Positions 10,725-21,030 of a stretch of 64,000 nucleotides of DNA are shown in pieces. The stretch is taken from assembly GCA_030407085.1 (NCBI GenBank), contig CM059582.1, positions 133,365,501 to 133,429,500 on the forward strand. The letters are read 5' to 3'. Both the position numbers and the translations under genes were made by a program. The DNA is from Trichopria drosophilae. Its lineage: Eukaryota > Arthropoda > Insecta > Hymenoptera > Diapriidae. Within the stretch, counting starts at the first letter, position 1, and every line of letters begins with the position of its first letter. Under the pieces are notes generated by a model. That model was given only the letters and a program-made list of their open reading frames with translations. It was not told the DNA's origin and did not search any database.

Positions 10725-11700
10725 GGATGGGCGCGTAACGCAATAGGATGTTTCGCATCAGAAGAAAGGTCGCAGTTCTGCAAACGACCTCCCATCCGAA
10801 TTAGCCAATTGTCGTCCAAGGCTGTAAAGACTGCAAGGGACTTTTCTTATGGACTGTTTGATGCGATTGTAAAGCTTTCAGTTCTGATGGGAATAAGACC
10901 GGTTGCTACCACCGACAAATCACATACGTGGCCTTCTGAGTCTCGACAGCCGTTAGAGTTCACAGAACAAGATCTCCCTTTAGGCAAGGCTTCCAACGTA
11001 GTACGTAAGCAACGACTCGAGTTAATCTTATCCAGGACGACGTTCTCTCAACTAAACTAGCGAGAGTGTTATTTTCCGACGTCACGACTGAGTGACTCGG
11101 AATGCGCATTTCGAGGGGCGCATCAGGCAAAGGCTCTGGCATGCATTGGGCCAGTACCGAGAGTCCCTACTTAACCAGTCGGGACCGGTAAGCCAAAGAG
11201 GGTGCCGCATGAGTTCGTCAGCTGATAAGCCTCGCGACGCCAAATTTGCGGAGTTCTCTTGAGTTGAAACATGTCGCCATGGTACTCCTGGTAGTAACGT
11301 GTGTACTTCAGAGACGCGATTGGCGACAAAAGTTTTCCATCTGCTTGGATGATTTTTAAGCCAGTGGAGCACAATTGTAGCATCGGACCAGCAACAAACC
11401 AATATATTCGATAATTGTTTGATCGATGAAAGGGCATGGACCAAACGAGATAAGAGCACGGCCGCAAGGAGTTCCAGTCTAGGAAAGCTTAGAGTTTTGA
11501 TTGGTGCGACCTTAGTTCTACTTCCGAGTAGTACGACTCGAGGCTGGGCACCTGAATGGACAACCCGGAGGTATAATACAGCAGAGTGTGCGGAACCAGA
11601 GGCGTTAGAAAACCCGTGTAGTTCGCAGGAAACTGCGTCAGGACCCAGTCCAATCCACCGAGGAACGGAAAAGGAGGCGAGGGCGGGTAGGGTTTCGTAA
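10725..11700 (-). pseudogene. BEL/Pao RNase H and N-terminal integrase remnant
   Basis: Frames on the minus strand give SDASKRAYAAVLYLR-type RNase H sequence near 11660, then FPRLELLAAVL, WSDATIVLHWL and NLASRGLSADEL (11459-11170), which are landmark motifs of the BEL RNase H and connection region. Further on come SSWIRLTRVVAYVLR (about 11040) and NWLIRMGGRLQN plus DAKHPIALRAHP (10819-10730), the normal start of the integrase zinc-binding part. Several frame changes separate these blocks. At 10724 the sequence is cut by the Transib insertion. Confidence 0.88.
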
Positions 11701-11708
11701 AAGGCCGT

Positions 11709-12644
11709 CTAGTCAGCGTGAATATCGCTAGGTAACGGATCGTCCCAGCCGAGATGCAACATCCACAATTTTTGGATGAAAAGTTTCGCCTTGACTATGA
11801 CGGGGGAAACTAGACCCAAAGGGCCATACAGTTTAGAAATAAGCGAAACTAGTGTTCCCTTCGTTAACTGCGTAGGGGCTATCAAATTGGTTTTAAACTG
11901 ATACGCATCTCGATGGGGGTTCCAAAAAACGCCTAGGATCTTGAGACCTTCGGTCTCCTGGAATAACTTTTCGCTGGCCAGGTCGCGATTCGCTGGGTCA
12001 ATATCTTGCAGCAGGTTAGAAGAAATGCTCGCCCATTTGCGTAGCTGAAATTTGCCACAGTTTAGTAAACTCACTAATTGCTTACGAATTAGCAGCGCCT
12101 CATCAAGGTCATTCGCACCAAATAAACAATCGTCTATATATAAACCGTGATGCAACACATGAACGGCGAGGGGATAAGCGGCTCCACGGTCATCACTCAC
12201 CTTTTTGAGCACTCGACGCGCTAAGTATGGAGCACTCGATATGCCAAATATAACGGTGTTCAGCTGGTAATCTAAGATCCCAGCATCAGGATGAGGTCGC
12301 CACAAAATAGTAGGTTATGATCCCGAGGGTCCAAAACGATCTGACGGTACCTCTGAGCTATGTCCGGACAATAGACGAATGGAGATGATCGCCATTGTTG
12401 GCGCAACACAAGACTCATATCCGCTTGTAGTTTAGGACCAGTCAAGAGGTGATCGTTAAGTGAGGTGAAGTTCGACGTCTGATAGGACGCGTTGAACACG
12501 ACCCTTAATTTCGTAGTGGCACTTGTTTCCTTCTTGACACCATGATGTGGTAAGTAGGCATGAGGTAGATGTGGAGGGGGAGGACCGACGGAAGTCATGT
12601 GGGATTGGAGTTCGTAATCGCGCATAAACTCGCGATACGCGCAT
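11709..12644 (-). pseudogene. BEL/Pao reverse transcriptase
   Basis: Two frames (12625-12272 and 12305-11709) cover the RT palm and fingers. Visible landmarks are PHHGVKKE, TTKLRVVFNAS, the DIAQRYRQIVL stretch with the first catalytic aspartate, FGISSAPYLA, and LYIDDCLFG, which is the YxDD active site in its BEL form. After this come LGVFWNP and the thumb/connection sequence SKLYGPLGLVSP. A frameshift near 12290 splits the domain. RT would copy the element RNA into DNA in a virus-like particle. Confidence 0.93.
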
Positions 12645-13560
12645 GCGTCTTCTCGATTTCTAATCGCCGTTCCAGGGACTGGAGTGCTCGCATCGCGCCT
12701 TCGCGGGAATACCCGAGATTGGGAGGAGACGTGCGAAGGGGAAACCGAACCATATATAGCCCGTCTGCGTCACTAGAAAAGGTTTCGTTAAAATGGTTTT
12801 CGCAATCGTCGTCTTCGAGGCTCAAAACCTCCCCAGACAGCACGTTTTCACTTTCCCAAAATGTTTGCAAATCGAACGACAATTGCTTTTAATAATCGGA
12901 GAAATGGAGGATGCTCAATTGCGGAGGGTCTTGAGCTGAAGGAATGGCTGTCCAACCGGACAATACCCACCCGAAGTGATATTCTGAGCAACGGGTTGAT
13001 TCGTAGAAAGTTTAATTAGGCCGTCCAGAAGTAGATAACCGTACAGGTCCGAGCCGATGATGAGGTTTAATCGGGTCAGCGTTACTCGGATCCTGATCAG
13101 CGAGGTGCAAATTGCTCAAACACGGTAACTGCGCGAGGGTCTGAGAGGAGGAGGGCACGTATGATGTGAGCCGTTTCATAATTAATGCGCATGAACAGAA
13201 CTCTGGTTGCTCGGAACTACGCAAAGTAATGATGATATCAGTGCCGCTGATGACTGTGCCAGCAGATACACCGCCTACTCCGACCACAGAAATCGATACT
13301 CGACGCGAAGGCGCGACAAGAGCATTAGCTCTTTTTCGGACAGAAATGTTCAGGAAGACCCGTGATCTAATAGCGCTCGTACGAGTAGGGAGCTGCCATT
13401 AGAAAAATGCACCCGTACCGTCGCAGCAGCTAACAAAATGTTCGACGAACTTATCGGCTGATTCGCCGCGAGAAGTGTCACTGCGGGACTGGGTTCATTA
13501 ATACTTGAATTCGCGGGAGGTGAGAAGGACGAATTCACGTTTTCAAGTGTAGCATTGTTC
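12645..13560 (-). pseudogene. BEL/Pao aspartic protease and linker to RT
   Basis: The frame 13538-13350 ends in LLVRALLDHGSS, the position of the BEL protease active-site loop (family form LxDxGS). The following frame (13287-13012) has GVGGVSAG and the polar region typical after the flap, then a frame reads QTFWESE with SLEDDDCENHF (12882-12595), the conserved tether before RT. Frame changes near 13340, 13015 and 12595 make this non-functional. Confidence 0.8.
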
Positions 13561-13579
13561 AGGCTAGAAACTCGCTATC

Positions 13580-14040
13580 GATGCAACAACGTATGATGTT
13601 TTCTATTACAAATGAAAGAGCACCGTTTATTGCGGCAATTCGCGGCATAATGATTACCGAGGCAATTGCAGCAAGGACAGATGTTCAATTATTGATAAAG
13701 GTTCACCCGAAAGACACGACTTTAAATAATGTAATTTATGAACTTTATCCATTGAATTAGCGTTAATAATAAGTGATTCGAAATAATCCGAGTCCCCCTC
13801 GTTAAAATCACCTGAAAACTTCCAAAGATCGATTCGTGGTAGTCCAGATATTGATCGTCGAGGGCTGGAACTATGCAGTCTTGCAGAACGATCCCTTGGA
13901 AGGATTTGGCCTGGAGATGACGCCGTTGGTTGGTGCAACAACATAACCTCTTCTATAGCGGACACGGCCTCCAGGTAGATCATCTCAGCCGACTCAAATC
14001 TATGTTCGGCAAAATACGGGTATCTCATGTCTAAACCTGT
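13580..14040 (-). pseudogene. BEL/Pao gag fragment with zinc knuckle
   Basis: The frame 14028-13654 contains LPRIDLWKFSGDF, FESLIINANSMD and KLHYLKSCLSGEP, the signature of the BEL gag (DUF1759) core. After a large internal deletion the next readable part (about 13678-13595, another frame) has a CCHC-type zinc knuckle, C-x2-C-x4-H-x4-C. The 5' half of gag is missing: homology stops at about 14040, where a perfect hairpin (14047-14114) starts. Confidence 0.85.
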
Positions 14041-14046
14041 CTACCT

Positions 14047-14114
14047 GAGCTTGCATAAGTGTCCATATTAGTTATATATATATATATACGTAACATGGAC
14101 ACTTATGCAAGCTC
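14047..14114. repeat. Perfect 20-bp-arm hairpin with AT loop
   Basis: GAGCTTGCATAAGTGTCCAT at 14047-14066 is repeated as its exact inverse complement at 14095-14114, separated by 28 nt that are mostly TA. It marks the point where BEL gag homology stops and a different element begins. It could be a very small palindromic MITE or the folded end of a larger one. Confidence 0.85.
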
Positions 14115-14267
14115 TCGTAGCTTCTGTCTACGATCATTGAAAGGATCGGTTGTGGTAAAAATCTTGACAGCGACTCCGTTAACTGCTTTTAGGATAATAT
14201 ACTGTCACTTCATATTTAATAAGAAATAATTTCAATAATTAAAAATATGTTCATAATGTTACAGGAG

Positions 14268-15254
14268 GATGTAAGCATACAGTCGTTTTTCTCATGTGGG
14301 CCCACCGGCGTACTGAAAGTTCTTCGCCAACCGAAGTGGAATGCTACTGGAAGAAATCAGCATTGGCCAATGCAGGAACAGGCAGCAAATGCATTACCAC
14401 TACAGAATTATCCGGTAACAGTAATAATGAATCTGTCAGTTTACCAGATAATTTTGTATTTTTGCAGACAGTTTTGTAGACGGCTCAAGAAAAAAATTAG
14501 TTAGTGCCTTGACTAGGCATAATAACATTGTTGATGATATCACAAATTCACTAGGTGTTGATCAGCTCATAAATTCATTTGCTGCTTCTAAAAGACCTTT
14601 AGTGCTACCTGATGAGTTTTTAGAATATGCATCAGAACAAATGAAACGTACATTCCTCGAAGCAGAGCTGCAAACAAGAGAGCAGTATAAAAAGACTCTA
14701 TGGCATGAGTTAAGGTACGGAAGGATAACTGCTTCAAAGGTTTACGAAGCTGCTCACTGTCGGACTGAAAGTGGTTCTTTGGTTCGACAAGGCATGGGAG
14801 CCACTAAAGTTTACAATACACTTCCTATACAACGAGGATGGTTGCTAGAAGAAGAAGTGCTGTCAGTCGTTGAGAAAAAACTAAAAACCAAATTTAAAAA
14901 AAGTGGGCTTATGTTATCACCACAATTTCCTGTACTTGGAGCATCGCCTGCTGCTATAACAGATGATTTTGTTGTAGAAGTAAAGTGCCCAAGTTCTAAA
15001 AAAACAGAACAAAATTTCTTGAAGAATGGAATAATTAATGCGAAATGTATGGCTCAAATACATCTACAAATGTTTTTAGCAAAAAAAAGAAGGGATTATT
15101 TTGTGTGGCTGATCCCGACTTTGAAAAAAATAAAAATGTCAAGATCCTATGGATTGAACTAAATGAAGATTATATTATTCAATTAATAGAATTAGCTGTT
15201 AAATTTTGGAAAAAGAATATATATCCTGTATTAATAGAACCTGCAAATAAATAA
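14268..15254 (+). pseudogene. YqaJ-type nuclease of an ISL2EU-like DNA transposon
   Basis: After a plausible intron acceptor (TGTTACAG at about 14260) the readable blocks are VECYWKKSALANAGTG and FLQTVL (14338-14479), then 14509-15162 with LWHELRYGRITASKVYEAAH, RGWLLEEEVL, LGASPAAITDDFVVEVKCPS and MAQIHLQMFLAKK. The frame then shifts at an A8 run (about 15081) and continues KILWIELNEDYI to a stop at 15254. The pattern GRITAS, LGASPD-like (here ASPAAI), VEVKCP and Q-x-x-LQM is the YqaJ/lambda-exonuclease fold core: the E of VEVK and following K are catalytic-type residues. Such proteins are the second gene of ISL2EU transposons. Two frameshifts; dead copy. Confidence 0.8.
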
Positions 15255-15389
15255 ATATTCGTATTATACATTTGTTTCATTACACAATAACGCAAATAAA
15301 TGGCACATGAACAAATAAATATATGGGACATTCCACGCCCAACGGGCAACTGAGAAGATTAGCCTTTTCGGTGTCTCGCATTAAACGCT
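15255..15389. other. Spacer with no recognised feature
   Basis: AT-rich trailer after the YqaJ stop. It contains CACGCCCAACGGGC, and I see nothing functional that I can support. Confidence 0.4.
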
Positions 15390-15995
15390 TGTTTCTGAAG
15401 TTCTGTGTCCGAGAAAGGAAAAAATAATTAGTGGATTTTATTTGTCTTTTTATGCACTTTCCGATGATTCAAATGATTTTTTATTTTATTTATATATTCA
15501 TCATGATTTATCAGTTTAAAAAATAAAAATTGATTTTTTTCGAACTTGGACGTTTTGAATATTCTGTTTAACAGGCTCAAATGAAAGCTCGTATATTTTC
15601 CTATAAAATCACATTTTTACAATTATGGGCCGGTTGGTTCTTCATCCTGAAATGTGCAAAATAATACGCGCACTCGGCTAGAAATGCAGCCTCGCGAGCG
15701 GCAATACCCAAATGCGCTTATTATTATGCATTTTTATAGATGAAGAACCAACCGGCCCATAATTGTGACAATTGGATGTTATAGGAAAATATACGAGCTT
15801 TCATTTGAGCCTGTTTAAAAAAATATTTAAAACGTCCAAGTTTGAGAAAAATCGATTTCTATTTTTTAAACTGAAAAATTATGATTAATATATAAATTAA
15901 ATAAAAAATCATTTTAAATATCGGAAAGTGCATAAAAAGACGAATAAAATCCACTAATTATTTTTTTCTTTCTCGGAAACAGAACTTCAGAAACA
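15390..15995. repeat. 606-bp near-perfect palindrome
   Basis: From TGTTTCTGAAGTTCTG at 15390 the sequence is mirrored as its inverse complement to CAGAACTTCAGAAACA at 15995, with the axis in CTCGCGAG at 15691-15698 and essentially no spacer. Shared landmarks on both arms are TTAGTGGATTTTATT, TATGCACTTTCCGAT, GGACGTTTT, ATGAAAGCTCGTATATTTTC and GGGCCGGTTGGTTCTTCATC. Arm identity is roughly 85-90 percent by eye. It would fold into one long hairpin if transcribed. Confidence 0.9.
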
Positions 15996-16006
15996 ATATA
16001 GAAGCG

Positions 16007-16190
16007 TTTTTTGGGGAACAAACGATTATCCTGGTCCGACGAACTCCAAGAATTTGTTGACCTGTCAAATCTCGCAGAACATGAAAACCAAGACATGTCT
16101 TGGAGACATTGTGCTTCTGGAGCAGCCCTAATGGGTCCTATGGAAGGCACTTTACCCAAATCTACGTCTCAAGTTCAACAAAATTTTTAA
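16007..16190 (+). pseudogene. LINE A copy 2 ORF1 C-terminal remnant
   Basis: A short open stretch with LSWSDELQEF followed by a polar tail ending QVQQNF and a stop. It matches the placement and wording of the ORF1 tail in copy 1 (WSWSEEADKF, ending GSKKF). The upstream 90 percent of ORF1 is absent. Confidence 0.6.
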
Positions 16191-16294
16191 AGGCTGCCCA
16201 TCTCTCTTCTTCGTCATCAACATCTCCGGTATCTAAGGCGAAAAGTTCAACAGACTCATCGACACATGGGAACACTGTATTTGATGCGCAAAAA

Positions 16295-19200
16295 TGTAAA
16301 GTAACCCGTATTGTTTTTTGGAACGCCCGTGGTTTTTTAAATATTAAAAATAATTCTTTTTCATCAACGCAAAGTATTGTTAATTTTTCAGAAACTTGGT
16401 GCAACGTCGAAAGTAAGATTCGCGAACTAAAGTCTAACTCGGGTACGATTTTTTCTGCAGCCACTCGCGCAGCCTCCATTGGACGTTTCAGTGGGGGGCT
16501 TTTATCTATGATAAATCCTGATTTTGCTCACGAAATTCTCGACGTTTCACCACACATTACCCATTAAAGTTATTATCGGCTCTTTTTATATTCCTCCAAA
16601 CGCAGATCTGTCTGTAATTTTTTTAAATTTAAATAATGTTCTCGATGCTCTTAAAACCCAGTTTTTGGACTGTGTTTGTACTCGGTGGCGATTTTAATTG
16701 CAGGATTGGGACATTGAACGACAATTACGACATTGATCAAATATTTGAAAACTCTATTGTCTCATCGATGCGAGTATCCCGCGAGGCGGTGCAGAACAAG
16801 CACGGCTCGGCTCTACTGGAGTTCATGTGTTCCAACAATTTCGTTTTAATCAATGGCAGGTCACTTAGTGACACTCCGGCCCACTTTACTTTTCTTGGCA
16901 GCAATGGCTTCAGTATAGTCGATCTTATGTGGGTTTCCGACACTCATTTACCTTTTATGCACGATCTCAAATTAGGCGACGATCTCCACGGGTCCGATCA
17001 TTTACCGGTATTTTTATCCCTATTTTTACGTTCTGAACGCGCAAATCAGGCAGATTCTCACGCTCTTTCAGCTAGTGTACCCGGAGTAAGAGTTGTGAGG
17101 TCGAAAGATGGGTATAATAATTTTGTAGCAGCCTTAAAAAAATCGAGAACTTAGGAAGAACCCGCAAGTGCAGGTCCTACCGCGAATTACGTAAGTTTTT
17201 GCAGGAAGCTTAAAGAACTCGCTTTAGAATCTAACATATTAGTGGCGACCTATCATCGTAGTTTTAGTTTTACCAATTTTGAGCGTAACTTGTGGTTTGA
17301 TCGAGACTGTGCTGCAGCGAGAAAACAAACAAAGCGCTGTTTACATGAATACGGCGAAATGATTATAGTGAGCTCACAGTTCAGGAATATATAATAGCTT
17401 AAAAATCATACACGAAATTAATTGCAAATAAGAAGCTAGTTCATATTTCCAAACTAACCGATACCTTTGCTGCGACTTTTGGAAAGCGGTCCAACTTTTC
17501 TCTAAGAAACCGTCTGTGGGATCATTGATTTCAGAGGAAGCGTGGAGAAACTTTTTTTCTACAGTTTTTCCCCCAAACTACCGATCCTTTACTTCTGCTT
17601 CCTAATATCCACGATCCTGCACTCGATTCTCGTTTAACCCATAATGAATTATTGGCGAGCATTAATTCACTCAAGGCCGGTAAGGCAGTTGGCCCGGATA
17701 GTCTACCTGCAGAAATTTTCAAACTACTTGACAACTCTTCAACTTATCGTTTATTAGATATTTTTAACGCGTTTTTTGAGCAAGAAGAATTTCCCAGTGA
17801 CTGGGCCGGGCGACTGTTTTTACCATCTTTAAGAAAGGCTTAAGAGAATATCCTTTTAGCCACAGATTAATTGCGATAACAAATGCTATATCTAAAATAT
17901 TCTCACAGATTTTGAACAAACGACTTATAGACTGGACAACACGTAGGAATATTATACAAGAAGAACAAGCAGGATTTCGTTGCGGAAGAGGTACGGAGGA
18001 GAACATCTTTTCCCTTCTCACCGCTATACAGATAGCCCTCCGGCGGAAGAAATCCAAAATCTATAGCAATTGTAGATTTCAAAAGAGCATTCGACACAGT
18101 TCCACACGCACTGCTCTGGAAGAAACTGGCTGGTTTAGGTGTCAGCGCCAAATTCATAAGGATTTTAAGAGCCATCTACGAAACGGCATCCTTATCAGTC
18201 AAAATGGCGAACGGACACTTGATAGAATCGGACGTGACCATAGGGGTGCTACAAGGTGAAATTTTAAGCCCTCATCTTTTCCTACTCTATTTATCTGACT
18301 TGACAGACTTCTTCAGGGGAAGGGGGGTCAGAGGTGTTGATTTAACAACTACTTTTGATCTGCTCATGCTAATCTACGCCGACGATCTTACGATTTTCGC
18401 CTATTCACCGGCGGACTTACGCGAGAAGTTGCGGCTACTTTCGGAGTACTCGGAGTGTAACGGCCCTATGGTTAATGTCAAAAAAACCAAAATTATGTGT
18501 TTCAGAAGGGGCGGACATTTAGACTGTTACTCGAGACATTTTGAATTTAACGGTAGTCCGGTTGAGGTAGTCAAAAGTTATCGGTACTTGGGAGTTATCT
18601 TTTCCTCCTCCGCGCAGGGTTTATTAGCCTGTAAGGAAACCACCATAAAAACCAAAGCCGCGTCTGCCGCAATCGCATCAATTATAGTCAACGCTAAAAT
18701 AGATTCTTGGGAGGCAATTTGGAAACTATATGGAGCGAGCATTACTTCCATCCTGCTTTATGCCGCTCAACTGTGGGGTCTTAGATATACCTCTTACCTA
18801 GAGTCTGCTGATATCACTTTTTTCAAACGCATCTTCAACCTCCCGGTAAATATACCATCATATTTAATTCGGCTGGAGTTCGGCCTTCATTCTATAGCTG
18901 TAGAGGTACTCAACCGTGCTATGAAATGGGTTGTTAAAGTCTTACGCCTACCCGACTCTAGGATTCCAAAAATACTTCTGACGCGTTTAAGGGACTTACT
19001 TCAGGCCAATACAAGTGACTCTTTTAACTGGCTGTCACAAGTTAAATCTTTTACCGACAAATTGGGGGACAACGAACTATGGGCAAATTTTGACGCAGAT
19101 TTCTGGGTGCGGAAAAGGCTAACAATAGTAGATCAGTTTGCCAAACTAAGCAGGAAAGGTGATTTCGAACATTACTGCAACGCCAACTCTCCGCAATTAC

Positions 19201-19589
19201 CCATATACCGAAATTGTAATGACTCATATTCCACACATTATCCGGTCCGTCTTCTTCCTGATCATTTGAAACTAAGAATCCAACTAAGAGTATCCACGAT
19301 TCATTCTAGATCTTTGCTAATATCTGGACAGCGTTTCGCATACGATCCGACGGCTCTCTGCTCGCTATGTAATCTCCGCACTAATGAAAATCTTATGCAT
19401 ATTCTTTTTGATTGTCCTCTTTATCATGTTCTTCGAGAAAATCTTTCCCTCGCTAAAAATGTCTTGTCCACGTCGCCGGAAAATATTATCATAAGTCTTA
19501 TCTGCGCCAACGACGTTACTTCAGCGAAAACTCTATACTTTTTTGTAAAAGCGCGTTTCAGGCGCCGGGCTTTTATGTTAGGTGATTAG
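16295..19589 (+). pseudogene. LINE A copy 2 ORF2 (endonuclease, RT, C-terminal CCHC)
   Basis: Blocks in order: VFWNARGF and FSETWC (16310-16400, endonuclease start), VLGGDFNCRIG and FVLINGRS, then GSDHLPVFLSL (16636-17154), LKAGKAVGPDSLPAEIFKLL (17652), RRNIIQEEQAGFRCGRG (17945) and a 461-residue intact frame 18204-19589. That frame has GVLQGEILSPHLF, LLMLIYADDLTIFA (YADD active site), MVNVKKTKIMCF and, near the C-terminus, CSLCNLRTNENLMHILFDCP, a C-x2-C-x9-H-x4-C cluster. Frame breaks near 16600, 17155, 17840 and 18110. The last third is unusually well preserved. Confidence 0.92.
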
Positions 19590-19634
19590 CTTAGTTTAGA
19601 TTAGTTTAGCTTAAGAAATACTTTGTAAATATCT

Positions 19635-20539
19635 TGTGACGTACTTTTAGAGTACGCACAATAAGCGGCTTGATGCCGGATTTTAAACTTTTATCTTCGA
19701 CCGTTTACCGTCCGGATGACGGACTTTGGCGTTTCCCAGGGGGGAAACGCCGCGCCAGGTAAGCGGCCTTACTCGGCTGGCTCAATATTCCCGGTGAGCA
19801 AGATCTCGACCCAGAGGGGGTCGTCCTTGCCTCCTTCCGCGCCTGAAATCGCGAAAGCCTAAGGGCGGCTCCCGCACTCCGCCTCGCACAGTTACGGGAA
19901 TGTTGGAGGCAAGGAACACGCGGGACACAATCTGATATTTTGAAATAATGGTAATTTATTTTTCAAATATAAAAAAGGATATAGAGGGCTCCAGGCCCGA
20001 TACAAATTCAAAGGTTGGCTCAGGGCCGACTTACATTAATGTCGCGGTCGGTAATCCCTTTTGCCTCTTCGCTCGCTCGCTCATTCCTCCGGGAAAATCC
20101 GGGCTCGCTGGGACGACTGTCCCCGGTACGGGTCCTCGGGTCCGTTCTAGATGGGCACTTCGTGCCTCGTCTCCGGGCAATCACCGGTTCGGAACTTCCG
20201 ACGTTCTCTCTCGCGACTCGACTAGCTAACCCGACTCTCCTAGGCGACTCACTCAACTCGACTGACTTAGGTTAACTCGACTACCTCGACGCTACCAGGA
20301 CAACTCCTTCAGGACTCGACTTCTCTACTCGACTATCCTCGGCGAACTGCCGGTCTGGACTCGACCGGTCGCTCCGCTCGCTTCCGGAGTCCACCGAGCG
20401 CCCCCAATCGGCGACGCTGGGGCTGGTTCGGGGCCGTTCCTGCAACACGAGACTGTAACGAATATGCCCGACGATTCGAAACGTCCGCCCTTCCACGACG
20501 GCGAACGTAATAGGTCCGCCGGCGTAACGCCCCGTTACA
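19635..20539. mobile_element. Solo LTR 2, 4-bp duplication ATCT
   Basis: A 905-bp GC-rich segment bounded by ATCT at 19631-19634 and 20540-20543. Ends are TGTGACGTAC on the left and CCCCGTTACA on the right, so TG...CA. On the minus strand it begins TGTAACGGGGCGTTACG, similar in style to solo LTR 1 (TGTAACACGCTGGTTACAG), and both contain AGGAACGGCCC, so they may belong to related Gypsy families. Removing it restores a continuous LINE A 3' tail. Confidence 0.85.
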
Positions 20540-20586
20540 ATCTTTGTAACACTATATGCTGGTTTGTCGATTCTGCCAAAACTTTG

Positions 20587-21030
20587 TCACTTGCCTTTTT
20601 TATTTAACTTTTTGAGACCACTTCTTTGGCTCAGTTTTGCAGTAGTCTGTCGTCGATCTAGCTGACAACTGAAAAATCTTGGCATAACCTCTTTTTTTAT
20701 TTTGACAGGCCCTTTTTGTAATGAGAAACGGACGTAGTTTTTCAAGTCTTCTTTTAACTGCAATTTCGAGATTATGGATTAGTTCTGTTTTAAAGTGAGA
20801 GGTATTGACTCGTTAGAAAATACACAAAAAAAATACGTGCTAACACTTACGTTGAAGTGATCTTCGCAACAATAATATGTTGTTTTTTCATTCACGTCAG
20901 TACGTATAGCCATCATAAACCATGCTCTTCGACGATTGACATCTCTTGGGACATGAATGAACATTTTGTCGGGGGAATTTTTGCTTGTGTTTTTGCACAA
21001 TGGCACAAAACAACATTTATATGTGCTCAT
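20587..21030 (-). pseudogene. THAP zinc-finger gene fragment of an ISL2EU-like transposon, with intron
   Basis: Starting at ATG 21030, exon 1 encodes a THAP-type C2CH finger: KCCFVPLCKN, FIHVPRD, RRRAWFMMAIR and YYCCEDHFN. A GTAAGTG donor follows at 20850 and an acceptor ...TTGCAG at 20758 gives a 93-bp intron. Exon 2 continues in phase with LKEDLKNYVRF, GPVKIKKEVMPRFF and a basic tail, stopping at 20587. THAP domains bind transposon ends or promoters; this arrangement (THAP then KxxVxPxxF) is common in insect DNA-transposon proteins. The DDE domain that should follow is missing because LINE A copy 2 starts right there. Confidence 0.78.
20758..20850 (-). other. Predicted intron in the THAP gene
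   Basis: Donor GTAAGTG after the codon for the asparagine of DHFN and acceptor TTGCAG before TTAAAAGAAGAC. Joining keeps the frame and restores a sequence that matches the usual continuation of these THAP proteins. Without splicing the frame runs to a stop at about 20779. Confidence 0.75.

Larger units (their letters stand above)
549..14040 (-). mobile_element. BEL/Pao LTR retrotransposon, broken and split by a nested Transib
   Basis: Read on the minus strand the order is gag (14040-13580), protease (13560-12900), reverse transcriptase (12640-11709), RNase H (11700-11170), integrase N-terminal part (11140-10725), then, after a 9.6-kb inserted element, the integrase C-terminal DUF5641 region (1130-551). 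This gag-PR-RT-RNH-IN order with a C-terminal DUF5641 is diagnostic of BEL/Pao. The integrase catalytic core is missing: the sequence jumps from the region before the zinc-binding part to the FGGLGEAG motif just before DUF5641. That deletion predates or accompanies decay and is separate from the insertion. Many stops and frameshifts; clearly dead. Confidence 0.93.
16000..20550 (+). mobile_element. LINE family A, copy 2 (5'-truncated)
   Basis: Same family as 3882-9984 but on the plus strand: the ORF1 tail begins right after the palindrome, then ORF2 runs to 19589 and the 3' tail ends in AGAAATACTTTGTAAATATCTTTGTAAC, which is a TTTGTAA-type repeat rather than poly(A). It is inserted into the minus-strand THAP gene fragment (which resumes at about 20551). 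A solo LTR splits its last 20 bp. Protein similarity to copy 1 is clear across endonuclease, RT and C-terminus but far from identical, so these are old, diverged copies. Confidence 0.88.

Noticed and set aside
14116..14260. Possible first exon or promoter of the YqaJ gene
   Set aside because: Apart from the acceptor-like TTACAG there is no donor or start codon that I can defend.
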